From assembly GCA_024235715.1 (NCBI GenBank), contig JACKLW010000006.1, forward strand, positions 62,001 through 126,000: a stretch of 64,000 nucleotides of DNA, read 5' to 3'. The notes beneath the pieces are model-generated. The model was not told where the DNA came from. It saw nothing but the letters and a program-made list of their open reading frames with translations, and searched no databases. How positions within the stretch are numbered: the stretch's first letter is position 1; the number at the start of each line of letters is the position of its first letter. The translations under genes and the position numbers were made by a program. This DNA is from Accumulibacter sp. (GTDB lineage Bacteria > Pseudomonadota > Gammaproteobacteria > Burkholderiales > Rhodocyclaceae). Positions 8,837-16,647 of the stretch are shown piece after piece.

Positions 8837-9211
8837 ATGGCCAAAAAACAATTCGAAGCAGTATTGCCCGCGGAGACTGGCTGGGAAGTGGTTTTTGTCG
8901 ATACGTCGGACAAAGGCGACATCAAGAAGTGGGGGGTCACTGAACGCTTCACCGTGATTGGTTTCGGCGTGCGCGCCGAAGATGCTTACCCGGTGCCGAT
9001 CACGGCCATTGGTCCCGTGCAGCTGTGTAATATGGACGATGGCGGTGACAAGACGAGCGACTGCCATACCGGGTATTTCCTGCAAGCGCCAAACGGCTGG
9101 ATCACCGGGGCAGTGACCGAGATGAGATGGGCCGACCTTGACGGCTTGTTCAATCAAGCTGCGCATGTGTATATCGGCATGGGACGCATTGAACCTGTCG
9201 AAGTCGTCTGA
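8837..9211 (+). CDS. Conserved hypothetical protein, 124 residues
   Basis: ATG 8837 is preceded by AAGGATGGAGAG. The product MAKKQFEAVLPAETGWEVVF... has no signal peptide or membrane segment and appears to be a compact beta-rich cytoplasmic protein with a DKGDIKKWGV and NGWITGAVTEMRW core. I do not recognise the family. It stands alone between the MarC and ZapG-like genes on the same strand, with gaps of 147 and 276 bases, so operon membership is unlikely. Confidence 0.65.
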   Translation: MAKKQFEAVLPAETGWEVVFVDTSDKGDIKKWGVTERFTVIGFGVRAEDAYPVPITAIGPVQLCNMDDGGDKTSDCHTGYFLQAPNGWITGAVTEMRWADLDGLFNQAAHVYIGMGRIEPVEVV

Positions 9212-9487
9212 GGTGCGCACCTGCAGCACAGCAGACAGCTCCCTCTGGGGCGGCATGGCGCTGAGCGGACTCGGGTCCGGTTCCGGCAATGTGCTGCTGG
9301 CCGACCGGCGCGGAGCCCCGCAACGGATCCCGCTGTCGCGAATGGCCGATATACTTGGCGCCGGCGGCACGCTATTTCGAGCACGGACAACACACCCAGC
9401 ACGCTGTTGTGCCCACCACGCGGACATCTTCGGCGTTGACAGCTTCCTGTTCGCGGGAAGGCTGGAATTTACAGAGGGAGGCTTGGC

Positions 9488-10087
9488 ATGACGGAACAGC
9501 AATTGTGGATGATATTTGTGACGGCGGTGGTTACCGCAGCAGTGGTCGGGTTCGTCTTTGGTCGCATCAGCGGCGGAGGAAAGGCGCGGGTCGCGTCGCT
9601 TGAGGCGGAAGTTTCGCGCCAGAAGGAAGAGCTTGCCGGTTACAAGCGTGATGTCGAGTCGCACTTCGACAGGACGGCGACGCTTGTCGCCTCCATGGCC
9701 GGCTCGTACAAGGATCTCTTCGAACATCTCTCGGCAGGCTACGAGCAGCTCTCGAGCGGTTCCGCGCGGCAGCTGTTCAGGGACCGGGTCGTAGCACTGC
9801 TCGTTGGTGGTCCCTCCGCAGCGAGCACTGCAGACAAGGTTTCGGCGGCACTCGCTGCGGCCGGTGCGCCGCTCGAGCCTGCTGCAGCCGCAGCGGACAG
9901 CCAGCATGTCGAGGCCTCCGCCGACCAGCCCGCGACTGCCACAGACGAGGAGGCGCCCGCCGCGACCAGCGGTGACGCAGCGACGACGACCGAGACCGTG
10001 CCCGGCGACAAGGAGCCGGCAGGGCCCGCAGGCAAAGGGCAGGCCGAGTCCGTCGAGAAAGCGTCCGGCGAGCAGAAGACACACTGA
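9488..10087 (+). CDS. zapG: DUF1043 / ZapG (YhcB) family protein
   Basis: 199 residues. An N-terminal membrane anchor (residues 7-25, IFVTAVVTAAVVGFVFG) is followed by a coiled coil (ASLEAEVSRQKEELAGYKRD) and the family motif VESHFDRTATLVASMAGSYKDLFEHLSAGYEQL, seen in YhcB/ZapG. From residue 115 on, the tail is low-complexity Ala/Thr/Glu/Pro. In Escherichia coli the protein links division and envelope synthesis and binds FtsZ-ring components. Length (about 130 in E. coli) is exceeded only by the disordered tail. GGGAGG lies before ATG 9488. Confidence 0.82.
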   Translation: MTEQQLWMIFVTAVVTAAVVGFVFGRISGGGKARVASLEAEVSRQKEELAGYKRDVESHFDRTATLVASMAGSYKDLFEHLSAGYEQLSSGSARQLFRDRVVALLVGGPSAASTADKVSAALAAAGAPLEPAAAAADSQHVEASADQPATATDEEAPAATSGDAATTTETVPGDKEPAGPAGKGQAESVEKASGEQKTH

Positions 10088-10582
10088 CCCGACGGACACA
10101 AAGGCGTTTGCCCGCGCTGGCCCGCGGCGCAGTCTGCTGCCTGCCAGGTCAGGCGTGAGGGGAGCGGGCGCCGCCCAAGTCCGTTCCCGTATCGGACATG
10201 GTGTCCATGGATCGTGGACCGTCGGAACGGCTTTTCCCGGTGGCCCGACGCTCACCACGACAACGTCTTTGTACACTCCCTGACCAGTGCGCTACCGGGC
10301 AGGCATCCCGGTTGCCGATCACGAAGCCGGACAGCGGGTCAGACGCCTGAACGCTGAACTGCTTCTGGTAGCCGATTGCACAGCGGTACGGCCGTACTCG
10401 TGCGCGTCGGGTCGGCGAGCGCCTTCTGCAGAGGGCCATGCCGATGGACCGCAAGCGTCCCTGCTCCGCGGTCATCCCGCGGGACTCGCCCGTTATCCCA
10501 TTTGGGTATCCGGAGGGCCGACCAGAGGCGGAACGACAGTCTTTCTTCTGTGTTAGATTAGATTCGCACGGGAGGAGAAAAA
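10088..10582. other. Intergenic, nothing recognised
   Basis: About 495 bases between the ZapG-like gene and the DUF1538 operon. Open frames on both strands are short and rich in Arg/Pro, as expected for non-coding G+C-rich DNA. Bases 10545-10560 (TGTGTTAGATTAGATT) are A+T-richer and could hold the -10 of the DUF1538 operon, but no matching -35 is clear. Confidence 0.35.
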
Positions 10583-12286
10583 TTGGCAGAACGCAAGTTA
10601 CGTTACGGGGTCTATCTCGGCGCCATCCAGCGCCACAAGCGCCAGATCAGCTTTGCCGCGCTGCTTGAAGCGGAACGCCTGAGGCGCAAGCGCCCGGCGC
10701 TGCGTGCCATCGATCTGCACCGCTTGCTCACGCCTTACGTATCTGTACGTCTCGGCGAGCAGTTGCGCGCGGTCCTGCCGCTGGCGTTGATGCTGATCGG
10801 TTTTCAGGCGCTCGCGTTGCGCACTTCGCTGCTCGACGCCGACTCCGTCGCGCTCGGAATCCTGGCGGTGATCATCGGCCTGATGTGCTTCATGGAAGGG
10901 GTCAAGATCGGCTTGATGCCCCTCGCCGAGAATGTCGGCTTCCAGATGCCCGGCAAGACGAACCCGGCCGTGCTGCTCGGTTTCAGCTTGCTGCTGGGCG
11001 CAGCCGCGACCTTTGCCGAGCCGGCCATCGGGGCGCTGCAGGCGGCTGCCAGTGCCATTTCGCCGGAGAATGCCCCCTGGCTGCGGCAATTGCTCGGCCC
11101 CTATTCCCACTGGCTGGTTCTGGCCGTCGCCGGTGGGGTCGGCCTGGCGGTCAGCATCGGGATGCTGCGCACCATGTTCGGCTGGAAACTCAAGACCCTG
11201 GTCCTGCTGATCATGCCGCCGACTCTTGGCCTGACCGCCTGGTGCGCGCAGCAGCCCGAAATGGCGTCGATCATCGGCCTTGCCTGGGACTGCGGGGCGG
11301 TAACCACCGGCCCGGTCACCGTGCCGCTGGTGCTGGCAGTCGGCGTTGGCGTTGCGGCATCGACCGGACGCAGCGACAACCCCCTTTCGGGCTTCGGCAT
11401 TGTCACCCTGGCGTCGGTTTTCCCGATCCTTGCCGTGCTCAGCACGGCGATCTACCTGACCGGTCAGGGTCCCGGAGCAATGCTTCCCGTTCTTCCCCCG
11501 GCTCTTGACGGCTGGTACAACCGCACGCCGTTTGCCGAGATCCTCGGCGCGCTGCGCGCCATCGTCCCGCTGGTCCTGCTCCTGGTGCTCGTGCAGACGC
11601 GGCTGCTGGGCCAGAAGATTCGTCAGCGCGACGTTTTTGTCTATGGCATCTCGATGGCCCTGGCGGGCATGCTGCTCTTCAACCTCGGTCTGACCGAGGG
11701 CCTGGTGGCTCTCGGCGAGCAGGCCGGCAACAATGTTCCCTGGGCCTTTTCGAAGAACCGGGAAACCGGCGCGGCGCCGCTTTATCCCTTCGCGCTGGGT
11801 ATTGGCCTGACCCTGGCTTTTGCGTTCGCCATCGGTTTCGGTGCAACCGTCGCCGAGCCGGCACTCAACGCCATGGGCATGACCGTCGAAAACCTAACCG
11901 ACGGCGCCTTCCGCAAACGGATGCTGATCCATGCGGTCGCCGCCGGTGTCGGCGTCGGTGCCGCCCTCGGCGTTGCCCGCATCCTCTTTCATCTGCCGGT
12001 GTGGACGCTCCTGCTCGGCGGTTATACGATCGCACTGGCCCTGACCATCGCCTCGCGCGAAGAGATCGTCAACCTCGCCTGGGACAGCGCCGGCGTCACG
12101 ACCGGCCCGGTGACCGTACCGCTGTTGCTGGCGCTGGGTATCGGCCTCGGTGAAGTCGTCGGTGCAGCGGAAGGATTCGGCATTCTCGCCATGTGTTCGG
12201 TCGGCCCGATCATTTCGGTTCTCGGCACCGGCCTGTGGATCGACATGAAGACCCGCGGACGCAAGAGAAGGAGCAAGAAGGCATGA
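10583..12286 (+). CDS. DUF1538 family integral membrane protein (tandem duplication)
   Basis: 567 residues with about 12-14 hydrophobic segments. The two halves are internal repeats: each carries an AEPA motif and the same core, AWDCGAVTTGPVTVP at residue 234 and AWDSAGVTTGPVTVP at residue 499. This is the DUF1538 family, with repeated Gly-rich motifs suggestive of a transporter. The start is a TTG at 10583 behind GGAGGAGA; translation begins AERKLRYGVYLG. Stop and next start overlap in an ATGA, and two P-II-like genes follow. Inference: an uncharacterised channel or carrier gated by the P-II-like partners. No substrate is known to me. Confidence 0.85.
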   Translation: MAERKLRYGVYLGAIQRHKRQISFAALLEAERLRRKRPALRAIDLHRLLTPYVSVRLGEQLRAVLPLALMLIGFQALALRTSLLDADSVALGILAVIIGLMCFMEGVKIGLMPLAENVGFQMPGKTNPAVLLGFSLLLGAAATFAEPAIGALQAAASAISPENAPWLRQLLGPYSHWLVLAVAGGVGLAVSIGMLRTMFGWKLKTLVLLIMPPTLGLTAWCAQQPEMASIIGLAWDCGAVTTGPVTVPLVLAVGVGVAASTGRSDNPLSGFGIVTLASVFPILAVLSTAIYLTGQGPGAMLPVLPPALDGWYNRTPFAEILGALRAIVPLVLLLVLVQTRLLGQKIRQRDVFVYGISMALAGMLLFNLGLTEGLVALGEQAGNNVPWAFSKNRETGAAPLYPFALGIGLTLAFAFAIGFGATVAEPALNAMGMTVENLTDGAFRKRMLIHAVAAGVGVGAALGVARILFHLPVWTLLLGGYTIALALTIASREEIVNLAWDSAGVTTGPVTVPLLLALGIGLGEVVGAAEGFGILAMCSVGPIISVLGTGLWIDMKTRGRKRRSKKA

Positions 12287-12666
12287 GCAAGAAGAATGAA
12301 CTGATCGTCCTGACGGACGTGGTGCTGATCACCGTTGTCGTCCAGCGCGGCGTCGCCGATCTGGTGGTCCAGGTCGCCGTGGAAGCGGGCGCGCAAGGGG
12401 CGACCGTTTTTCACGCCCACGGCTCCGGCGTCCGTCAGAAGCATCTCGGTATCCTCGGCCTGACGGTCAACACCGAGAAGGAGATCATCTATGTCGTCGT
12501 GCCTGCGGAGCAGGCGGACAGCATGTTCGAACGTATATTCGTGTCGGCCAAGATGGATACCCCGGGCATGGGTATCCTGTGGATGACGCGGCTCGACAAG
12601 ATGTCCACTTACGTGCCGCACGACGTGGCCGCCCGCTTTGGCGTACACACGGAGCGCGCCGGATGA
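12283..12666 (+). CDS. P-II-like signalling protein, first of two
   Basis: 127 residues. The pattern LIVLTDVVLITVVVQRG, HAHGSGV, TVNTEKEIIYVVVPAEQAD and the closing GMGILWMTRLDKM fit the ferredoxin-like P-II fold seen beside DUF1538 genes. No canonical T-loop with the uridylylated Tyr of GlnB/GlnK is visible, so classical nitrogen control is unlikely. Its start overlaps the DUF1538 stop and its stop overlaps the next P-II gene start, both as ATGA, so all three proteins are made together. Likely a cytoplasmic trimeric regulator of the membrane partner; the ligand is unknown. Confidence 0.72.
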   Translation: MSKKNELIVLTDVVLITVVVQRGVADLVVQVAVEAGAQGATVFHAHGSGVRQKHLGILGLTVNTEKEIIYVVVPAEQADSMFERIFVSAKMDTPGMGILWMTRLDKMSTYVPHDVAARFGVHTERAG

Positions 12667-12998
12667 GCGTGCTGGCGCATATCGGCTATGGCGTCGAAAA
12701 GAAACTGATCACGGCGATCGTCGTCAGTGGGCAAGGCATGAAGCTGACGAAGCTCGTCGCGAACGCGGCCGGCGTCCTGTCGGTCACCCACCACCATGCG
12801 CGCGGTACGGGTCGCCGGCAGCCCGGCGCCCTCCTATGGACCGAGCGCGATGTGGTGATGGTGCTGGTCGAAGCGCCGCAGTCCGACGACGTTTTCGCGC
12901 AGATTTTCGCGGCTGCCGACCTCGGCGAGCCGAATCAGGGCATCATCTTTGTCGAGACGGTCAGCCGTGGCCATCCGATGATGCCGTTTGACGTTTGA
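12663..12998 (+). CDS. P-II-like signalling protein, second of two
   Basis: 111 residues, with the same fold pattern as the preceding gene: KKLITAIVVSGQGMKLTKLV, TERDVVMVLVEAPQSDDVF and the final GEPNQGIIFVETVSRGHPM. It is divergent in sequence from its neighbour, so the pair probably form different trimers or a mixed one. ATG 12663 overlaps the preceding stop. It ends the three-gene operon, and the convergent gene downstream begins its stop only 19 bases on. No uridylylation-type T-loop. Confidence 0.72.
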   Translation: MSVLAHIGYGVEKKLITAIVVSGQGMKLTKLVANAAGVLSVTHHHARGTGRRQPGALLWTERDVVMVLVEAPQSDDVFAQIFAAADLGEPNQGIIFVETVSRGHPMMPFDV

Positions 12999-13017
12999 CG
13001 CCTTACCGGGGCACAGC

Positions 13018-13686
13018 TCAGCCACCAAGCAAGTAGAAGCACAGCGGGACAGGTGCGACCGCCACAGCAACCAACAGGACGAAGTGGCGGAAGGCCACGA
13101 GCTTGCTCATTCCGACGAGCAGCCCGATCCCGCCGCCGCCGCCAAGCAGGGCGTTTCCCGGCAGGTTGAGGAGCACGGCAATGCTCAGCAAGCGGTGTTT
13201 CATGATGAACGGGGTGATCTTCGAGGGCGCTTTCTCGTTCAGGAAGGCGATGCGCTGCTGCGAATTCAAGGGCTCCAGCTCACGTAGCAGGGCGCTTGCC
13301 TTGTGCAGGTGCAGCCAGCTGAACAGCAGGTAGAGTGGCCGGCAAGGCGTGATCCTGCCGATGGCGAAGCTGCAGGAAAGGGCGGCCACAGTGCACAGGT
13401 AGACGAGAAGCGCGCCCTCGCTGCCCAGTGTGAGCATCAGCGCCACGCCGATCTCCATTCCGGGCACGAAGGGTAGCACCATCAGCAGCCAGTAAAGCAC
13501 GCTCGCCACCATGACCGCCATGTGCAGCACGGAATCGTGGCGCGGGAAGATCTGGAAGTCGAACTGCTGCGCAAACCAAGAGCCGCCGAAATTCAGCAAG
13601 CCGACAATGGCGACCAGCAGCAGGATTCTCGGGTAACGGGCGGTGTTCACCGGTGTTTGCGCAGTGTGCATCGGATCAGCGGCCAT
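13018..13686 (-). CDS. Integral membrane protein of unknown function
   Basis: 222 residues from ATG 13686 (AGGAACGGTG just upstream); an in-frame ATG at 13713 would add nine residues. Four to five hydrophobic segments: LLLVAIVGLLNFGGSWFA near residue 25, then VMVASVLYWLLMVLPFVPG, ALLVYLCTVAALSCSFAIG and the C-terminal FVLLVAVAVAPVPLCFYLL. The stretch LPGNALLGGGGGIGLLVGMS resembles the re-entrant region of VTT/DedA-type proteins, but the match is too weak to name the family. Its start overlaps the small upstream gene on the same strand. Confidence 0.7.
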   Translation of the reverse strand: MAADPMHTAQTPVNTARYPRILLLVAIVGLLNFGGSWFAQQFDFQIFPRHDSVLHMAVMVASVLYWLLMVLPFVPGMEIGVALMLTLGSEGALLVYLCTVAALSCSFAIGRITPCRPLYLLFSWLHLHKASALLRELEPLNSQQRIAFLNEKAPSKITPFIMKHRLLSIAVLLNLPGNALLGGGGGIGLLVGMSKLVAFRHFVLLVAVAVAPVPLCFYLLGG

Positions 13687-13876
13687 CACCGTTCCTGCAT
13701 GCCGTGCAGGCACCGTCCTGCTTCGCTTGCAGTAGTGGGCACCTCATTTCCGGCGAACGCCTTTGAAAGGCTTTGCCATCGAGAAGATGAGCGAGATCGG
13801 CGCCGAGCGTCGGATTGCTCAGGCCGACAAGAAAGGCGGCAAGTACCACGGCGAAAGGATGCAGTTGGGGTCTCAT
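13676..13876 (-). CDS. Small exported protein, 66 residues
   Basis: ATG 13876 follows GGGAGGCTGACC, a good ribosome site. Residues 1-27 are a typical signal peptide ending in TLGADLA, leaving a mature peptide of about 40 residues with three Cys (MRCPLLQAKQDGACTACRN). It overlaps the start of the membrane-protein gene downstream by 11 bases, suggesting coupling. No family recognised; it may be a truncated remnant of a longer exported protein. Confidence 0.45.
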   Translation of the reverse strand: MRPQLHPFAVVLAAFLVGLSNPTLGADLAHLLDGKAFQRRSPEMRCPLLQAKQDGACTACRNGDGR

Positions 13877-14094
13877 GGTCAGCCTCCCGGGTAATCGACA
13901 GGTCACGGGGCGGCCCGCACGTCGCAACTAAAGCTGCACGGCCGGCGCAGCTATCCGGGCACAAAAGGGATCCTGGCCGTTGGCCAGCCCGGGTCGCCCG
14001 GGAGATCGCGTACGAAGGCGGGAAATGGCGCGGCGAGAGCACGCGCGATCAGCTTGCGGGTCTGACCCGATGCCGGGAAGAAGATTCAACGGCC

Positions 14095-14391
14095 TCATGG
14101 CAATCCTCCCGAAGCCGCAGAACAGACATCAGCATCGGCCTGGTTGAACGACCACAGGTCAAAGGAATACGTTCCACCGCTGGTTCCCGTAGCGACGGCA
14201 AAGAACTTGGACAAGCTGTACGCCGGGGGGACACCGGTGCCATCGTTCATCACAAGGGCCGCAAATACACCGCCGGAAGGATTTGCCACCGCGCTGCAGC
14301 CGGTTGCCGCGCCGCTGCCGGAAACGTTCCAGTCGCGATTGGCCGCGCAGCTGCAGGGAGTGGCTTTCTTGCTGCGACGACTGCCACGAAG
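14095..14391 (-). pseudogene. Fragment of an exported or surface protein, no start
   Basis: An open stretch between a TGA at 14392-14394 and the stop at 14095 reads like a genuine protein: ATPCSCAANRDWNVSGSG, then NPSGGVFAALVMNDG and SGGTYSFDLWSFNQADADVC. The style is that of secreted beta-rich proteins. There is no ATG at the proper place and no signal peptide; the only starts are internal (GTG 14289). It lies just downstream of the methyltransferase gene on the same strand. Probably the C-terminal remnant of a larger gene; function unknown. Confidence 0.4.
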
Positions 14392-14400
14392 TCAAGCCGC

Positions 14401-15213
14401 CTACCGCGAGCGTCCCTTGAGCAGCCCTTTCGGGGCGACGGAAAAGCAGCTTGCCTCGTACGCGGGCGTCTGTTCTGCGACCCGCCGAAAGCGCATCGCG
14501 GCGCGGTCCGTTCGCGGCTGCGGCTTGCGCAACGAGCGGCGCAGCGCTGTCGCGGCGTAGTGCCGCATCTGGCGGTCCACCAGTTCAAAACCGCACATTG
14601 CCGCGACCTTTTCGACGTAGCCCGTGCTCATCGTGTAGAAGTTCGTCGGATCGCCATCGAGCTCTCTGGGCGCCAGGAGGAACAGGGTTGGCTGCGGATC
14701 GTCGTAGATCAGGCCCTCGAAAACCACCTCGTCGAGGGCTGCCTGGAAGCTGTTGATCATTGCCGCGAGCGGGTCGGCGAGATGGTAGAGCACGCCATAA
14801 CAAAGGACGATGTCGAAGCGCTCATCGGGCAGGTCATAGATCGAACCCTTGCGCCACTCGGCCTGGCTCTCGAAGTGCCGGTGGAGGAAGTTGTAGCCGT
14901 CGAGACCGCCCCAGCGGAAATCCGGATCGTCGAGGCTCAGCACCCGTCGTGCGCCGCGCTGTTCGGCCATGAAACTGAAGTAACCATCCCAGCAGCCGAT
15001 GTCGAGCAGCGATTTTCCCTTCAGCTCGAGACGGTCGAACAGATAGAGATGCTCGTGCCGGGCGATATCCACCTGGCCCGGCGTGACCCGCCCGTCCTTC
15101 AGCGTGAGCTGATGGAACCACTGGATGTCTTCGATCTTCTGGTCGGGCATGGTCGGCAATCCAATCGGAAATGTGCGGTCGGTCGGCGGCCGGTGTTTCG
15201 GCAGGCGGGCCAT
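14401..15213 (-). CDS. SAM-dependent methyltransferase (DUF1698-like)
   Basis: 270 residues. Class I methyltransferase fold: motif I LLDIGCWDGYFSFMAEQRGA, acidic loop VLSLD, then DIVLCYGVLYHLADPLAAM. The N-terminal WFHQLTLKDGRVTPGQVD stretch and the GYNFLHRHF insert resemble the CmoB/DUF1698 group, in which members act on tRNA or on small metabolites. ATG 15213 (GGAAGCG upstream) is used; ATG 15150, giving MPDQKIEDIQWFHQ, is equally plausible. Substrate unknown. It stands alone. Confidence 0.82.
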   Translation of the reverse strand: MARLPKHRPPTDRTFPIGLPTMPDQKIEDIQWFHQLTLKDGRVTPGQVDIARHEHLYLFDRLELKGKSLLDIGCWDGYFSFMAEQRGARRVLSLDDPDFRWGGLDGYNFLHRHFESQAEWRKGSIYDLPDERFDIVLCYGVLYHLADPLAAMINSFQAALDEVVFEGLIYDDPQPTLFLLAPRELDGDPTNFYTMSTGYVEKVAAMCGFELVDRQMRHYAATALRRSLRKPQPRTDRAAMRFRRVAEQTPAYEASCFSVAPKGLLKGRSR

Positions 15214-15244
15214 CGCTTCCGGCAGCGCAATGAAACGTCACCGG

Positions 15245-15493
15245 CTATCTTATGCCCGAGCGTTCCTTGTCATAGTCTGCATGGCTCTTCCTGTTGAGCC
15301 GCTCGAGGCAGGCCTGCGTATCGCCTGGCGCTTGCTGCCGGCATTGGCTTTCAGCACTGTGCTTCATGCCTTCGTACCAGGCCTCGCGGGTGCAGGCAGG
15401 CATCATCAAGGCGAGCGCGAGTAGCGACCCTCGAGCCAGGGTCTGCCTGATCCGTTTGCGTGATGATTCGCCAGCACGATGGGTGAGCTGCAT
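15245..15493 (-). CDS. Small lipoprotein, 82 residues
   Basis: ATG 15493. A basic N-terminus and hydrophobic stretch LLALALMMPAC give a lipobox with the lipidated Cys at residue 34. The mature part holds the pattern REAWYEGMK, followed by Cys-rich QCRQQAPGDTQACLERLNR and a charged tail (YDKERSG). Small lipoproteins with WYEGMK and an ECM/ACLERL-type motif are common in proteobacteria but of unknown function. It is divergent from the GAF gene, with about 210 bases between starts. Confidence 0.72.
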   Translation of the reverse strand: MQLTHRAGESSRKRIRQTLARGSLLALALMMPACTREAWYEGMKHSAESQCRQQAPGDTQACLERLNRKSHADYDKERSGIR

Positions 15494-15701
15494 GGGAAAG
15501 TGCCCGGAAATTTCTGTCGAGGCGCAATGGTAGCGCAACCGGACGCCCCGATGTCCGGGCGGCGATACAGCGTTGGGAACTGCGACCGGGTCGGTGCCTG
15601 CTTCGGCAGCCGACCGACTTTTCCTGGCGATGGAAACGGCGATTCGGGCAGCGTCCACAGGCCTATAATCAACCCACCGTGGCATCGGCAGGGGAACAGG
15701 C

Positions 15702-16463
15702 ATGGGTGACAGGGAAAATTCACTGATCAAGCTCCAGGATCTGGCCAGCTTTCTGGAAGAGGGCAGCTTCGACGACAACATGCAGCGACTCGCTGCCGTA
15801 TCGGCAGGCGTTCTCAATGCCGAGAACTGTTCGCTGATGTTGCTGACCGAGGACGAGGGCGAGGAATTGTGCATGCGCGTCTGTGGCAGCTGCGGGCCGC
15901 TGCCGGCCGCTGCCCACAAGGAGTCGGCCCGCAGCGGCGAAGGTATCGCCGGGCGGGTGATCGCCACCGGCAAGTCCCTGCTCATCGAAAACATCGAGCG
16001 CTCGGCGTTCGCCAACTCGGCGCGGCGTGCGGATGATCCCCGCAAGAGCCTCCTGTCGGCGCCGATTTCAATCAACGGCAAGCTCATCGGGGTGGTCAAT
16101 ATCAGCGGGCATCTGAAGGGACGCAGCTTCACCGGCAAAGACCTGCAGCTGCTCGAGGTGGTCGCGCTTTTTGTTGGCAAGGCGATTCAGGTGGTGCAAT
16201 TGCAGAACATCCTGAAGTCGCGTTTCGCCCAGCTGGCACTGATGCAGTCTGCGGAAAAGGATATCGGCAACGCGCTGGAGAGTGCCGTACAGAACCCCGA
16301 TCAGGTGGCCCGGATACTGGCGAAATCGTTCTACAGGGAAATGACCCGCGCCGGATTCGGCTCAAGCCAGATCATCAACGCCGCTTCGGAGATCGTCGGC
16401 CAGCTGAGTGGCAGCATCAGCCGGCACAGCAAACGGATGGAGCAGCAGTCGGCGGGCCAGTGA
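15702..16463 (+). CDS. GAF domain sensor protein
   Basis: 253 residues. Residues about 20-165 form a GAF domain: LMLLTEDEGEEL, GEGIAGRVIATGKSLLIENIE and LLSAPISINGKLIGVVNISG. The C-terminal 85 residues are helical with no catalytic output domain (KSRFAQLALMQSAEKDIGNA, then FYREMTRAGFGSSQII). It may regulate a partner encoded elsewhere by binding a small ligand or cyclic nucleotide. No signal peptide. CAGGGGAAC precedes ATG 15702. Monocistronic. Confidence 0.82.
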   Translation: MGDRENSLIKLQDLASFLEEGSFDDNMQRLAAVSAGVLNAENCSLMLLTEDEGEELCMRVCGSCGPLPAAAHKESARSGEGIAGRVIATGKSLLIENIERSAFANSARRADDPRKSLLSAPISINGKLIGVVNISGHLKGRSFTGKDLQLLEVVALFVGKAIQVVQLQNILKSRFAQLALMQSAEKDIGNALESAVQNPDQVARILAKSFYREMTRAGFGSSQIINAASEIVGQLSGSISRHSKRMEQQSAGQ

Positions 16464-16647
16464 ACCGGCGCACGGGCTCTGGATCGATTGGCGGGTGCGT
16501 TGCGCACCAGGCCCGGACGCCGAGACCGGCCGTCCGCGTGCGGTGACTGCTTTCGCCACTGCCATCGCTGTCGACTAGACTACGGGAGTTCTTGCCAGTT
16601 TTTCAGGCGGGATCACGGTTGGAAGCTCGACAACAGGAGGGGGACAA

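Noticed and set aside
8747-10276. 509-codon frame on the minus strand
   Set aside because: It is antisense to the hypothetical gene and the ZapG-like gene, is rich in Arg/Gly/Pro, and has no domain; typical shadow frame of G+C-rich DNA.
13522-15297. 591-codon frame on the plus strand
   Set aside because: Antisense to the membrane protein and methyltransferase genes; composition is that of a shadow frame.
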